Positions 21,262 through 31,710 of a DNA stretch of 64,000 nucleotides are shown here, piece after piece. Below the pieces are notes generated by a model. It was not told the origin of the DNA. It worked only from the letters and a program-made list of their open reading frames with translations, and did no database searches. Source of the DNA: Phascolarctos cinereus (lineage: Eukaryota; Chordata; Mammalia; Diprotodontia; Phascolarctidae); assembly GCF_002099425.1 (NCBI RefSeq), contig NW_018344037.1, positions 8,269,001-8,333,000 of the forward strand, written 5' to 3'. Position 1 is the stretch's first letter; every line of letters starts with the position of its first letter. The translations under genes and the position numbers were made by a program.

Positions 21262-23990
21262 TGGGGATTGAGTTTGAGGATCAAAGTTTGATGGGCTAGT
21301 AGACTGGATGGTTGGTAGTTGTCCTTTGTTCTTGAAGAGGACCAAAATGGTATCACTCTGCTAGAGTCAAGTTACAGTGTGTCTGACTGTGGCAAATCAG
21401 ACTGATATGAGCTCAGAATGTTCTACCAGAGGTTGGGGACAAAGAGTCCATGTGAACATTTGGGCGGATTCTCTAAATTTGTGCATCTTATGTTTCTTTT
21501 CAGCTGTTCCAATTCTTCTTTGCTCATATAGCACAGCACCTTCTCTGATGTGGGAACACCACACTGAGTGCCAGTATCTGTGCCAGACACTGTGTTAGTG
21601 TCTCCCATGTCGAACAATTAGGGAGACCTTCAGAGTGTCCTTGTATCACTTGTGACCACTGTGTGAATGCTTGCCCTGTGTGAGGTTCCATAAAATAGTC
21701 TTTTTGGCAAATGTACATATTGCATTCAAACAATATGACCAGCCCATCTGAGTTGCACTCTCTGAAGTAGAGTTTGAATGCTTGGCAACTCAGTTTGAGA
21801 AAGGATCTCAATGTCTGGTATCTTATACTACCAAGTGATCTTCAGAATCTTCCTAAGACAATTCAAATGGAAGTGATTCAGTTTCCTAGTATACTGGTAC
21901 ACTCTCCAGGTTTCATGGGCATACAACAATGAGGACAGCACAACAGTTCTGTAGACCTTCAGTTTGGTAGTCAATCTAATACCTCTTCTCTCCCACACTT
22001 TCCTTCACAGCCTCCCAAAACTGAGCTAGCTCTGGCAATGAACGTGTCAACCTCATTATCAAAGTGTACATCCTTGGAAAGTAAGTGAACACATCCACAG
22101 CATTCAAAATGTCTCCATTTTCTGTAACTAATGGTTCCACATAAAAATGGTGTAGTGTTGGCTGATGTTTTCTTGGTGTTAATTGTTAGGCCAAAATTAG
22201 CACAAGCAGCAGAGAATTGATCTCTATTTTGTTGCACCTCAGCTTCAGAGGCTGCGTTGAGTGCACAATAATCTGCAAACAAAAAATCATGCACCAACAC
22301 TCCCTCTACTCTAATCTAGCCTTTTCAAGTTGAAGAATTTACCATCAATGTGGTAGCTGATCTTGATGCCATGTTCATCCTCATTGAAAGCATTTGACAA
22401 CATGGTTGAAAACATCATGCTAAAAAGCATGGGAGCAAGCACACAGCCTTGTTTCACTCCATTGGTAACTGGGAAAGCACAAGAGCATTGTCCATTATCC
22501 AGAACGTGGGCAAGCATGCTGTCATGAAATTAATGTACAATGCTGATGAACTTCTCCAGGCAACTAAATTTTGACATAATTTTCCATAAGCCCTCATGAC
22601 TGACAGTAGCAAAGGCCCTGGTGAGATCTACAGATGTTGTGTACAGACCTCTTTTCTGCTCCTGGCATTTCTCCTGGAGTTGTTGGCCAGCAAACACTAT
22701 GTCAACCATTCCTTGGCCATTTCAGAAGCCACACTGGCTCTCAGGTAGATGACCATCTTCCAGATGAAGGATGGGCCTGTTAAGGAGGACTCTGGCAAGA
22801 ATCTTGCAGCAATGACTAAGAGAGTTACATACACCACCACCACCACCCCACATGGTTGTCACAGGACAATTTATTTCCTTTACCTTTATAGAGATGGACA
22901 ATGGAAGTATCCTTGAACTCCTGATGGATAACCTCTTCTTGCTACAGAACCTGGAAAATTTCAGTCACCTTTTGTCTAAGCAATGGACTCCCACCTCCCC
23001 ACCTTGTAAATCTCAGCTGGAATAGAATCAGCACCAGGTATTTTACCACACAAAAGGAACCTAATGGCATTCAAAACCTATTCTTCAGTTAGAACTTCAG
23101 CTAGGGAAGGATTGACTTCAATCTGAGGTAAATGGTCAATGGCTTCAGCACTGATTGGTGAGAACACTACGGAAGTGTTCAGCCCATTTCTTCAGGGTCA
23201 TGTCCTTATTACTAATCAATATGGCTCCATCAGCACTGAGTAGTTAAGATGTGCCATAGGTCTTTGGCCCATAAATTGCTTTCAGATTCACTTGCGGTTT
23301 TTTTTAAGTGATGCAATTGGGGTTAAGTGACTTGCCCAGAGCCAGACAGCCAGTAAGTATTATGCGTCTGAGGCCAAATTTGAATTCAGATCCTCCTGAC
23401 TCCAGGCCCGGTGGTGTATCCACTGTGCCACCTATCTGCCCCTATGTACTTTGCTTCTGATGGAATTAAATGCTGCTTTGTGAGAGATGGATGAACTATT
23501 CTGCTGATAAATCCTGCAGAGTTCTCATTTTTCATTTAGCAGCTTCTGAATTTCCCCATCATTTTCATCAAACCAATCTTGATATTTGTGAATGTTCTGA
23601 CCCAGATGAGCAAATGCAGTCCTGTACACCAAATCTAACTAATCTCTAAGTAAGTGCTCCATAGCCCCTGCTTCAGCTGTCTTCAGGTCAATTGGAACAA
23701 ATTGTTCGCATTTTCCCATTCCACCAGGGGAAGTGTTCACATGTTTGGGGTAGACACCCCCCCTCCAACTCATTAACAGATTTTAGACCCCTCGGTTACT
23801 TTCAATTTGGTTTAGCCCATCTGCCAAAATGGTTTACCAGGTTATGGCTGCTGCACATGCTACAGTTTTTTGGAACCACAAGTTGAGAGTGAGGTAGAAC
23901 AGGTGGACACCAAAGGTGGAAAGCAGCTCTGGAAAGGGCTTGGCTGCCTTCACACCAGAGGTACTAGTCTTCCCTGAACACACTCTACAC
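21262..23990 (-). mobile_element. RTE-like non-LTR retrotransposon, broken, with intact-looking 3' tail
   Basis: Minus-strand translations show the RT text LAHVLDNGQCSCAFPVTNGVKQGCVLAPMLFSMMF (22517-22400), then a catalytic-box region LFADYCALNAASEAEVQ and FGLTINTKK (22290-22150). The usual FADD is FADY here, so the second Asp is gone. Further down is a C-terminal part at 21524-21811. The frame changes several times, so it is a pseudogene. The 3' end on the minus strand reads ttggtcctcttcaagaacaa aggacaac and ends near 21266. I place it in the RTE group (possibly RTE-X). It clearly differs from the BovB copy at 13-15 kb. A WSINE has inserted at 23298-23442. Confidence 0.78.
23298..23442 (-). 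mobile_element. WSINE1-like SINE nested in the RTE-like LINE
   Basis: This is the reverse complement of the SINE: T-run, caattggggttaagtgactt, gaattcagatcctcctgact and ccactgtgccacctatctgc. It breaks the LINE coding strand and is therefore younger than the LINE. Confidence 0.88.
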
Positions 23991-24534
23991 TCTACACTTT
24001 AAAAAAAAAGAAGTAAATGATGAGCCTCCACAATGCATTTGTATGGGCTTGAAGAATGTCAAGGACTTTACAACCAACTTAAAAAGTTAGTCTTATCCTA
24101 GGACCATCTCAGCAATTAGAGAAAACTACACAGAATTGAGCTATAATAAAATCTAGCCATAGATCTTTTGTTCAGTAAAGAATTTCACTTAAAAAAAAAA
24201 AAGGTTCAAATCTGACCTATAGTTGGTGAAAATGTGTGCAATGCACTTCTAGAGCTAAAAACTTGCTGGTATTTCCTGTTATACTGGAGAAATTCTTATC
24301 TCAGTTTTCTCTGACTTAGCAAAGGGACATTTTTTAGTTATAATCTCCAGGGAATAGGAGTTCAGGGTTAAAAGACAAGGGGTAATGCAAAGGCAAAATC
24401 AGCATTTTCCCCAAAAATATTGGATGAAGTATCTCTTTCTGTTCTTGTGGAAACATGAAGAGGTCTAGGTTACAAAACTGGCTAAAAGGCTAGCCTCAAA
24501 GAATAATCATTAATAGTTTGATGTCAACTTGGAT
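23991..24534. other. unassigned intergenic sequence
   Basis: About 0.5 kb after an A-rich stretch (24001-24012), with no recognised gene or repeat. Confidence 0.4.
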
Positions 24535-24608
24535 GGTCTCTAATGGATTGTCTCTGGGACTTGTTTTTGACTCTGTGATATTTAATAATTTTATACATGA
24601 CTTGGACA

Positions 24609-24901
24609 GACTAATGTCATGACCCGCAACTGTAATCCCATCAACCTGGGAGGCTGAGGCTGGCAGATCTCTTGAGTACAAGAGTTCTGAGCTGCAGTGG
24701 GCTATGCTCATTCGGTGTCCACAATAATTTCAGCATTAATGGAATATCCCTCAAGACCAAGGGACCACTGAGTTGCCTGAAGGGTGAATTGGTCCAGGTC
24801 AGTAATATAGGAGGTCAAATCTCCCATGCCAATCAGTAGTGGGATTGGCCATGAGTATCCCCTTATTTCCAGTCTGGGTGAGATGAAGAGACTCAATCTT
24901 T
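24609..24901 (+). pseudogene. 7SL (signal recognition particle) RNA pseudogene, full length
   Basis: The Alu domain (tgtaatcccatcaacctggg, aggctgaggctggcagatct, cttgagtacaagagttctga) is followed by the complete S domain that SINEs such as Alu lack. S-domain words include gggctatgctcattcggtgt, ccacaataatttcagcatta, agggaccactgagttgcctg, agggtgaattggtccaggtc, cagtagtgggattggcc and ttccagtctgggtga. It aligns with human 7SL without large gaps from nucleotide 1 to the 3' end. The length (293) is close to the 299 nt of human 7SL. A short A run follows (24904-24909). The sequence is decayed and has no sign of function, so I treat it as a retroposed pseudogene inside a CR1 LINE. A TSD could not be resolved. 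Confidence 0.92.
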
Positions 24902-25522
24902 TTAAAAAATGAATTAGGTCTAAGGCATAGATGATATGCTTAACAAATATGCAGGCAATAAAGAGTTGAGAGGGATACTGAATAGAGAAGATGACAGGGA
25001 CAGGTTCCCCAAAGCTCTTTATCGGTTTGGATTGTAAAATTATAGATTAGAAATTTAATAATAGAGTTAAATTTGAAATCTTGCACTTGCACTAAAAAAA
25101 AAAAATTACTTCACAAATCCAAGATGGGAGAGACACACTTAGTTGGCAGTTTGTTTGGAATTTTTTTTTTGGAGGGTGGATGGTTCAGTTCACTGCAAGC
25201 TCCATGTAGTTTAGCAGTCTGATATCGCAACAAAAACAAACAAAGAATAAGCTAATGAAAACTTGGCCTGCATTAAGACAGGTATAGCTTCCAGAAATAA
25301 GGCAGTGATAAAGCCTCTATATTCGACCCTGATCAGTCCACATCTGGAATATTGTATTTGGTTCTTGATGCCACAGTTTAGGAAGGGCATTGACAGGCTG
25401 GAAAACATGCAGAGGAAGAAAAGTGAGGGATCTTGAGTCCAATCTCTGTGAGAATTGATTGAAAAAATTGGGATGTTTAACCTTGAAAAAGAGGAAACTC
25501 AAGTGGTTCATGTCTTTAATGA

Positions 25523-25779
25523 TATTTTTTATTCTTTAGTCACTTCAGTGATATCCAACTCTGTGTGACTCCATTTTAAGGTTTTCTGGGCAAAGATACC
25601 GGATTTTTTTTTTGCCATTTCCTTCTCCAGATCATTTTACAGATGAGGTAACTAACTCAGAAAGAGGTTAAATGACTTGGCTGGTGACATAGCTAGTAAG
25701 TGTTTGAGGAAGGATTTGAATTCACATCTTCTTGACATTAGGTCCAGTACTCTATTCACCATGCCACCTAGCTGTGTGA
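25523..25779 (-). mobile_element. MAR1-type SINE with 11-bp TSDs, nested in CR1
   Basis: It contains gccatttccttctccagatc, tttacagatgaggtaactaa, ttaaatgacttggctggtga and accatgccacctagctgtg, the reverse complement of a complete MAR1. TSDs gtctttaatga (25512-25522) and gtcttcaatga (25780-25790) differ by one base. The flanking CR1 text reads through across the insertion. Confidence 0.9.
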
Positions 25780-26085
25780 GTCTTCAATGAGCTATCAGAG
25801 AGATCAGATTTACTCTCTCTTTGGTACCAGTGGGCAGAAGCATAAGCAAAGTATAGAAGTCAAAAAAAAAAAAGGGACAAATTTAAGCTTGATATTTGAA
25901 AAAAATTTCCCATTGATGAGAGCTTATCTTGGGAGATAGTGGGTTCCTCCTCCTTGGAGACCTTTAAGCAGAGGGTGGATATCCACTTGTCAGCTATGCT
26001 GTAGTAAGGATACTTTTGGGGGTGGGACTAGATAGCAGACATGGTAAGTTAATACTCTAGGAGCCTGCAATTCTGTGATTCCACC

Positions 26086-27212
26086 AATACTATTGGTATA
26101 ACCTACCCTTTTAGAATAATCTTGGGATAAGATTAGGTCCTTGTAATAGAATGGATAAGTACCTAACATACTACAGCACGGAGTGGTGCTTCTGGGAGTG
26201 AAATGATAGAAAATGGGAGGATAAAGGATGAGGTTATTAACATCAAGGCTTCCATAATGGTGATATACTTTGCATGAAAAATTAAGTGAGATTTGAGGCA
26301 GGGTGTATAGACAGAGTCTAAATGTGATGCTACTATTCCTCTTTTTTTCCTAGAATAGTGAAAAGTAGCCTGAAGAACCCATATGTCTATTTCTGTAATT
26401 ATCAGAAAACATTGAACAAGCATCTATTTGTATAAAACAGAGCTTTAGCTATTTTGGTACTTGGTATAACCAATCCAAAATGCTTCCTGAATTGAGCTGG
26501 TGTTGGGGGTGGTGGGGGGGGAGAATCCCTGGTTACGGATCCCATGGTAGGAAGTGGAGGGAATACTGCAATCACACCTTTTTAGACAAAGATAGAGATA
26601 TGGGGAGTGATTGCAGAGTGAGGTTAAGAAAGTTATCAATTCATGGGTTTGTATTTTTTAATCTTCTTTTGAGTTCTGGATATTCTATACCATGGAGAAA
26701 GCTGAAGTTGATTTGTTTTTATGCAAAATTTCTGTTTTGGAGAAGACTGAGAAATCATGAGGGTCAGAGAAAATGTCTAGTCCTCTATGTTGCTGGTCAT
26801 GTGACCTGGAAGGGCCCAGGTAGGATTTCAAAAATATGTTTTTATGTATAAAGTTGAGATCAGCACTTAGTGAACTACAACATGTCTAATACAGCAAATA
26901 GGTAGATTTAATTGCTAATTTCTTTTGAGTCACTTTTAGAATGTATAAATATGAATAGGGTAATTATTTTTTACTTGCATTTTGACCTTATGTTTTAACA
27001 GATTGACAAAAAAATTATTTGTGCAGAGTTCTATATGCTTAGATGATTCAAACTCATAATTCAACATAAATGTTTGTTTTATTCTGGTTTTATTATTCTG
27101 GTTTTATTATTTTGGAGTTACTAGAACATTTTTTTAAATTGCAAAATAACCTGCAAGAGATTACACGGACATCTGTGTACCTAAGTATTCAGGTATTCGG
27201 AAACATAATTAG

Positions 27213-27214
<2 letters not shown>
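26086..27214. other. unassigned intergenic sequence
   Basis: About 1.1 kb with no recognised repeat or gene. A G-rich patch lies at 26500-26521. The 123-codon frame at 26480-26851 has no recognisable domain and no supporting context. Confidence 0.45.

Positions 27215-27272
<58 letters not shown>
27215..27272. repeat. (CT)n microsatellite
   Basis: A perfect TC/CT run of about 58 bp. Confidence 0.97.
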
Positions 27273-27275
<3 letters not shown>

Positions 27276-27281
27276 CCTCAT

Positions 27282-27512
27282 GTTTGTTGTGTTCAGCTAC
27301 ATCCAACTCCTCATGACACCATATGGGGTTTTCTTGGCAAAGATACTTGCATGGTTTGCCTCTTCCTTCTCCAGCTCATTTTACAACTCAAGAGACTGAG
27401 GCAAATAGGGTTAAGGGAATTGGCCAGGTTCACTCAGATAGTAAATACCTGAGGCAGATGACTCTTCCTGACTCCAGAACCTGCACTCTATCAATTGTAA
27501 CACCTAGATGTC
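27282..27512 (-). mobile_element. MAR1-type SINE
   Basis: The words ttgttgtgttcagctacatc, ggggttttcttggcaaagat, tccttctccagctcatttta, cttcctgactccagaacctg and taacacctagatgtcc form the reverse complement of MAR1. It sits directly beside the CT microsatellite. Confidence 0.82.
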
Positions 27513-27639
27513 CTCATTCTTATATGGAGGAGGAATGGGAGAAGGAGAGAAACAGATAGAGAGTCAAAATGGATTAATTAATTCTGTTTGTACTATTTTT
27601 CACCATACTATTAGTTGTTCTTCAGTAAAGATTGGAGCT

Positions 27640-27885
27640 AAGAGGCACCTTGTTGGATTTGATTTCAGGAAAAACAGTACAAATATCCCCACAGACACTT
27701 ACTAGCTGTGTGATCCTGGACAAGTCTCTAAACCTCTCTCAGCTCCAGTACTTCATTTGCAAAGAGATTAATTATACCTCAATTCACAATGTTGTGGTAA
27801 GGATTAAATTAGGTAACATATGTAAAGTATTTTGTAAACTTTAAAGCACTATATAAAGATAGCTATTTATTATTATTAACATGAC
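27640..27885 (+). repeat. MIR-type SINE, long form
   Basis: It contains the head (cagacacttactagctgtgt, gatcctggacaagtctctaa), the core (cttcatttgcaaagagatta) and the tail (gtattttgtaaactttaaag, ctatttattattattaac). Confidence 0.75.
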
Positions 27886-28029
27886 CATCTTTTCTTTCAT
27901 GTTTATTCAATCAATAAAGCACAATGATAGGGTACAAGAATTCTGTCACATTCAAATATTCCTTAAAATGTCATCAGTTAAGGCACAGTGAGGGAAATAT
28001 GGTCAGAATAATTCAGAATGGGAATAGGG

Positions 28030-28290
28030 AAAGGGAACAAACATTTTTTAAAGTACCTACTATGTGCCGAGCACTATGCTAAGCAGTTTACAAATATTAA
28101 CTCACGTGATCTTTACAACAACCCTACAAAGTAAGTGTTTTTATGATCCTCATTTTAAGGTTAAGGAAACTGAGATAGCCAAAGGTTAAGTGACTTGCCC
28201 AGAGTCATACAACTAGTAAATATTTGAGGCTGCATTTGAAATAGTCTTCCTGACTCCAGACCTACTATTTTATCCACTTTGCCACCAAAA
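28030..28290 (-). repeat. MIR-type SINE, long form
   Basis: The words cctactatgtgccgagcact, aactcacgtgatctttacaa, caaccctacaaagtaagtg, ttaagtgacttgcccagagt and ccactttgccacc form a nearly complete MIR in reverse. Confidence 0.8.
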
Positions 28291-28349
28291 GGCTCAATTC
28301 CAAAGTAGTCCCCAGAAAAGCACTATATTCCTGTTTTCTCTTTCTTTAT

Positions 28350-28590
28350 TTATTTTTCTCTTTTCTTGGCCTAGTCCTGTGTTTTCATCAGTGTGGGAAA
28401 TTAAATGTGGGAAGTCCTTCCACCAATGTAGATGGGCCAGTGCTTCAGCCCATAATGGTCCCAGACAGTTGACTGAAATACTGAGAAGTGAAGTTACTCA
28501 CCAGTCAGTGGTCATAGAGTTAATGTGTCATTGCTTCAAATTAAACCCAGTTCTTCCTTTCTCTTAGTTTGACCATCTAGTCACAAGGAC
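28350..28590 (-). repeat. possible diverged SINE
   Basis: The words cagtcagtggtcatagagtt, aatgtgtcattgcttcaaat and acccagttcttcctttctct resemble the reverse head of a tRNA-derived SINE. Weak. Confidence 0.3.
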
Positions 28591-29035
28591 AAGATAGTTA
28601 TATTTCTTCTAAGTATGAAAAAGTGCCGAAAATAGAATCCTTATCACAAAGTTGAAAAATGGGGACCTTTGGGGGCCTGCTTTAATGAATGGTTGAGGAA
28701 GTTTGTAATTAATTAAGAAGGGTTTTTAAAATTCATTTGTTTGTTTTGAATGTAAATAAATACTTCCAAAATACTTAAGTAATATAAGAGACTTGATCAG
28801 TGAAGTCTGTGATAAATTTGAAAAGGTTTTTTGTTTGTTTTTGTTTTTAATCACCTTGAGATTATAGGTGATGAAAATTTCCCTCAATTCCACCTCCCAT
28901 GGAAGTAGGCATGCATCCCGTCTCATTTTAGCAAAGATCAACATCTTGCTAAAAAGATACTGTGAACCACTCTGGTTTCCTGGTGATAAGGACTGACTCC
29001 AAGATGAGTAGTGACTGACAGTAAGGGGTAGGGAG

Positions 29036-29222
29036 TAGTAGAGTAGAAATGGGCTAATTCTAGAGTTAGAAGACCCATAGTTCAAATCTCACCTCTGATA
29101 ATTAATACTTGTGTGACTGTTGAAAAGTCACTTAACTAACCTAGGCCTCAGTTCGTTCATTTGTGAAATGATGTGGATTCAGCTAGATAGCCTCTGAGTT
29201 CCTATGTATTCCTATCTCTATA
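29036..29222 (+). repeat. MIR-like SINE
   Basis: The words agagttagaagacccatagt, tcaaatctcacctctgataa, aagtcacttaactaacctag and tgtgaaatgatgtggattca follow the MIR order. Confidence 0.65.
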
Positions 29223-29972
29223 TTTTTTGTGTAAAGAATCAAAGCCTCCCACATAAAATTAACTAGCAAAAAAACTAGGGTTTCTTTTTAACTAGGTTTT
29301 TTCTCCTTTCGATTGGAGTGTGTTAAGGGATTGGGAATCCCTTTCAGCCACCACAGGGTAAAAAAAAAATGTGATTGGCAGACGTACGCAGAGAACAGTA
29401 TTAGATTTCCTAAGTGGCTGGAGGTTCTTGGATTCCAAAATACTCACCACCCTCAGCCATTCTGTTTCTTTTTCTGAGAGAAAGTCAGAAAAATAGTATT
29501 CCTGAGAATGGGTTTTCTATGCTAAAGGTTCAGTATCATTGAGGGCCTTAATGAACTCTCTATAAAATGTTTTGTTAATAGTACATGTGCTTTCAGGTAA
29601 CCTGAGATGAAAAATTTAAAAAAAAAATCCCTGGGAATGGACTCCCCTACCTTTTGAAGTTACATCACAGGGAATTCCAAATTTTAAAGTTGCTGAGCTC
29701 TAGAGTTCCTGAAAGATCAAAAGATGCCAACTCCAAGCATTGAACCATCTAGAGGAACATTTCCTTCTTACAGAAGAAAGATGACAATTAACAGAGGCTC
29801 ACTCTCTGTTGCTGAAGGAGTGAAGCTATGCCATGAAAGGGCAAGATATTTGGACCTTTCCAACCTTGCTAGTACTATGAGTTGTTCTGAGAGTGCAGGT
29901 ATGATACAGAGGGGAACAGTTTGTTCAGAAGCTCCCCAAAGTGTGGTATGTTTCTAGGAGAGTCTTAGAGAA
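29223..29972. other. unassigned intergenic sequence
   Basis: About 0.75 kb with no recognised feature. A 77-codon frame starting at 29724 has no visible domain. Confidence 0.45.
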
Positions 29973-29973
29973 G

Positions 29974-30180
29974 AGGGTCTTAATATTTTTTCATGTCATC
30001 AACCCCTTTGGTAGTCTGAGGAAATCTAGGAGACCCTTCTCAGAATATATTTTTTTAATATGCAGAAAATAAAATATGTAAGATTACAAAGGAAACTTAT
30101 AATGTTGAAATAAGATTATTTTGTATTGAAAATATGAAGGGGAAAAACAAAAGACCACCAACCCTAGGTTAAGAATCCCG
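29974..30180. mobile_element. small hAT-like DNA transposon (MITE)
   Basis: The ends are imperfect inverted repeats: agggtcttaatatttt on the left and, reading the right end in reverse, gggattcttaacctaggg. The body (gtcatcaacccctttggtag, ataaaatatgtaagattaca, aaaggaaacttataatgttg) matches a widespread mammalian non-autonomous element with CAGGGTTCTTAACC ends as I recall it. It is about 207 bp, so it carries no transposase. An 8-bp TSD could not be read. Confidence 0.65.
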
Positions 30181-30234
30181 GGTTTAATGATTCAAGTGCA
30201 CTATATGAGTGTTTTGTCTTTCAGTAAATGTATA

Positions 30235-30424
30235 AAGACTCCTTACTAGAAGTGTGACCCTGGGCCAGTCATTTAACTCTGTTTGCCTCAATTTCCTCCT
30301 CTGTAAAATGAGCTAGAGAAGAAAATGGCAAACCATGCCAGTATCTTTGCCAAGAAATCTCCCAAATGAGGTCACAAATGAGGTACATGAGTGAAATCAT
30401 TCAACAACAACAATAACAACATAA
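30235..30424 (+). mobile_element. MAR1-type SINE, forward, head-truncated
   Basis: The words gaagtgtgaccctgggccag, tcatttaactctgtttgcct, gatgagctagagaag-like text, ggcaaaccatgccagtatct and a tail of caacaacaacaataacaac give the forward orientation of the SINE found in reverse at 25.5, 27.3 and 54.6 kb. Confidence 0.85.
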
Positions 30425-30894
30425 GGATTCCTGTAAGTTATTTGCATCTTATGCATTTTTGTGTTGTGTGAACTTAAGGCTGCCACACACATAATATTCA
30501 TATTGTACATTGAGTGAATGTCTGAGACTTGAGGAAATCTACACAAGAAACATACCTAAGCTTTGTTCTGGAAATTTCCCTGGAGTAAAATTTTAGGGAT
30601 GGAAGAAAAAAATCGGCCTTCTTGGGGTGAGGCCCCTAGTGCTAAAGTCAATCTATATGAGCCAAGAGACCTTAGGGAGCCCCTAAGTACCTGGTTACCA
30701 CAGTTTCTATGACTTCAATTTTCTTATAAGATATATTTTCCATTGATATAAAAAAATTTGAACTTTATTATGAACTTTAGTGGTGGTGGTGATATGTTAT
30801 CCTTCTTAATTCTAGTGTTTTCCTTCTTTTAATTATTTCCTCTTTATCCTGTATATAACTTCCTTTCTATATATTTGTTTCCATGTTGTCTTTT

Positions 30895-31015
30895 GCCATT
30901 ACAGTGTGAGCTGCTTGAAGGCAGGGTCTATCTTTTTCCTTTTTTTTTTTTAAATCCCCAGAGCTTAGCTCCATGCTCGGTACATAGTAGGCACTTAATA
31001 ATGTTTTTGTTTTGT
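30895..31015 (+). mobile_element. L2 LINE 3' end
   Basis: The text gagctgcttgaaggcagggt, a T-run, atccccagagcttagctcca and catagtaggcacttaataat is the L2 3' terminus in forward orientation. Confidence 0.75.
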
Positions 31016-31147
31016 TTTCTTTTTTAATTTGAATTTAAAAGGTACCTCTTTCTCATTTAATATCAATAATTTTTCAAGACATTTGAATCTGAATCCATAA
31101 CGTAATGTTTGAATTTACATGAAAATATGTTAGTACTGAGTATACAA

Positions 31148-31148
<1 letters not shown>

Positions 31149-31191
<43 letters not shown>
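31149..31191. repeat. (TG)n microsatellite
   Basis: A near-perfect TG run of about 43 bp. Confidence 0.97.
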
Positions 31192-31193
<2 letters not shown>

Positions 31194-31469
31194 AGAAGCC
31201 AGAAACATATGGTGATTAAAAGTAGAAACCATAAATGCCATGGGGAGAATTACATTAAATATTGGTATTAAATGGAGAGTCAATTTTGGAAGATATCATT
31301 GGATTTTAAGAAATTATGTAGAAAGGCATTTTTTTTTAGTTCACCCAATTCAAAATCATACTTTGGTGTTAAGATATTTGTTTTGCATCTTTTTCATTTT
31401 AAAAGCATTTAAATTGAGATATGCTAAATTGTACTAGACAAAAAACAATCAAACAAAAAAAATGGCACT

Positions 31470-31710
31470 AAGTGGCACAGTGGCTCAAGTACTGGATTTG
31501 GAGTCAGTTCAGATCCTAAGTTCAAATCCTCCTTCGGACACTTAGATGTTTGAACTTAACTTATGTGCCTAAGTTTTCTCAATTACACAATAAATCTAAG
31601 ATTAGCATCTACCTCACAGAGTTGTAAGCATCAAATTAGATTACATATGTATTGAGTTTTGCAAAATCTTCAGGTGTCATATAAGTGCTAAGTATTAGTA
31701 TTGCTTGATT
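31470..31710 (+). repeat. MIR-type SINE
   Basis: The head (aagtggcacagtggctcaag, gttcaaatcctccttcggac) and the core/tail (cacaataaatctaagattag, gtgtcatataagtgctaagt) are present. The head resembles the WSINE head, as in the copy at 20557. Confidence 0.65.

Larger units (their letters stand above)
24535..26085 (+). mobile_element. CR1/L3-type LINE, 3' part, with two nested insertions
   Basis: The pieces read in order as a CR1 ORF2 C-terminal half. They are ttaataattttatacatgac (…FNNFIHDL…), taaggcatagatgatatgct (…GIDGMLIKFA…), cagtccacatctggaatatt (…RPHLEYC…), gggcattgacaggctggaaa (…DIDRLE…), gggatgtttaaccttgaaaa (…LGMFNLEK…), ttaagcttgatatttgaaaa, gggagatagtgggttcctcc (…REVVGSS…) and a final gactagatagcagacatgg with aattctgtgattcc. 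That final block resembles the CR1 3' repeat (ATTCTRTG). The reading is heavily decayed. A 7SL pseudogene (24609-24901) and a MAR1 SINE (25523-25779) interrupt it. Confidence 0.72.

Noticed and set aside
24609-24901. Alu or B1 SINE
   Set aside because: The complete S domain is present, and 7SL-derived SINEs of this type are not known from marsupials, so a 7SL pseudogene fits better.
26480-26851. 123-codon open frame as a possible gene
   Set aside because: No known domain, no splice or promoter context, and low-complexity G-rich start. Not enough to call a gene.
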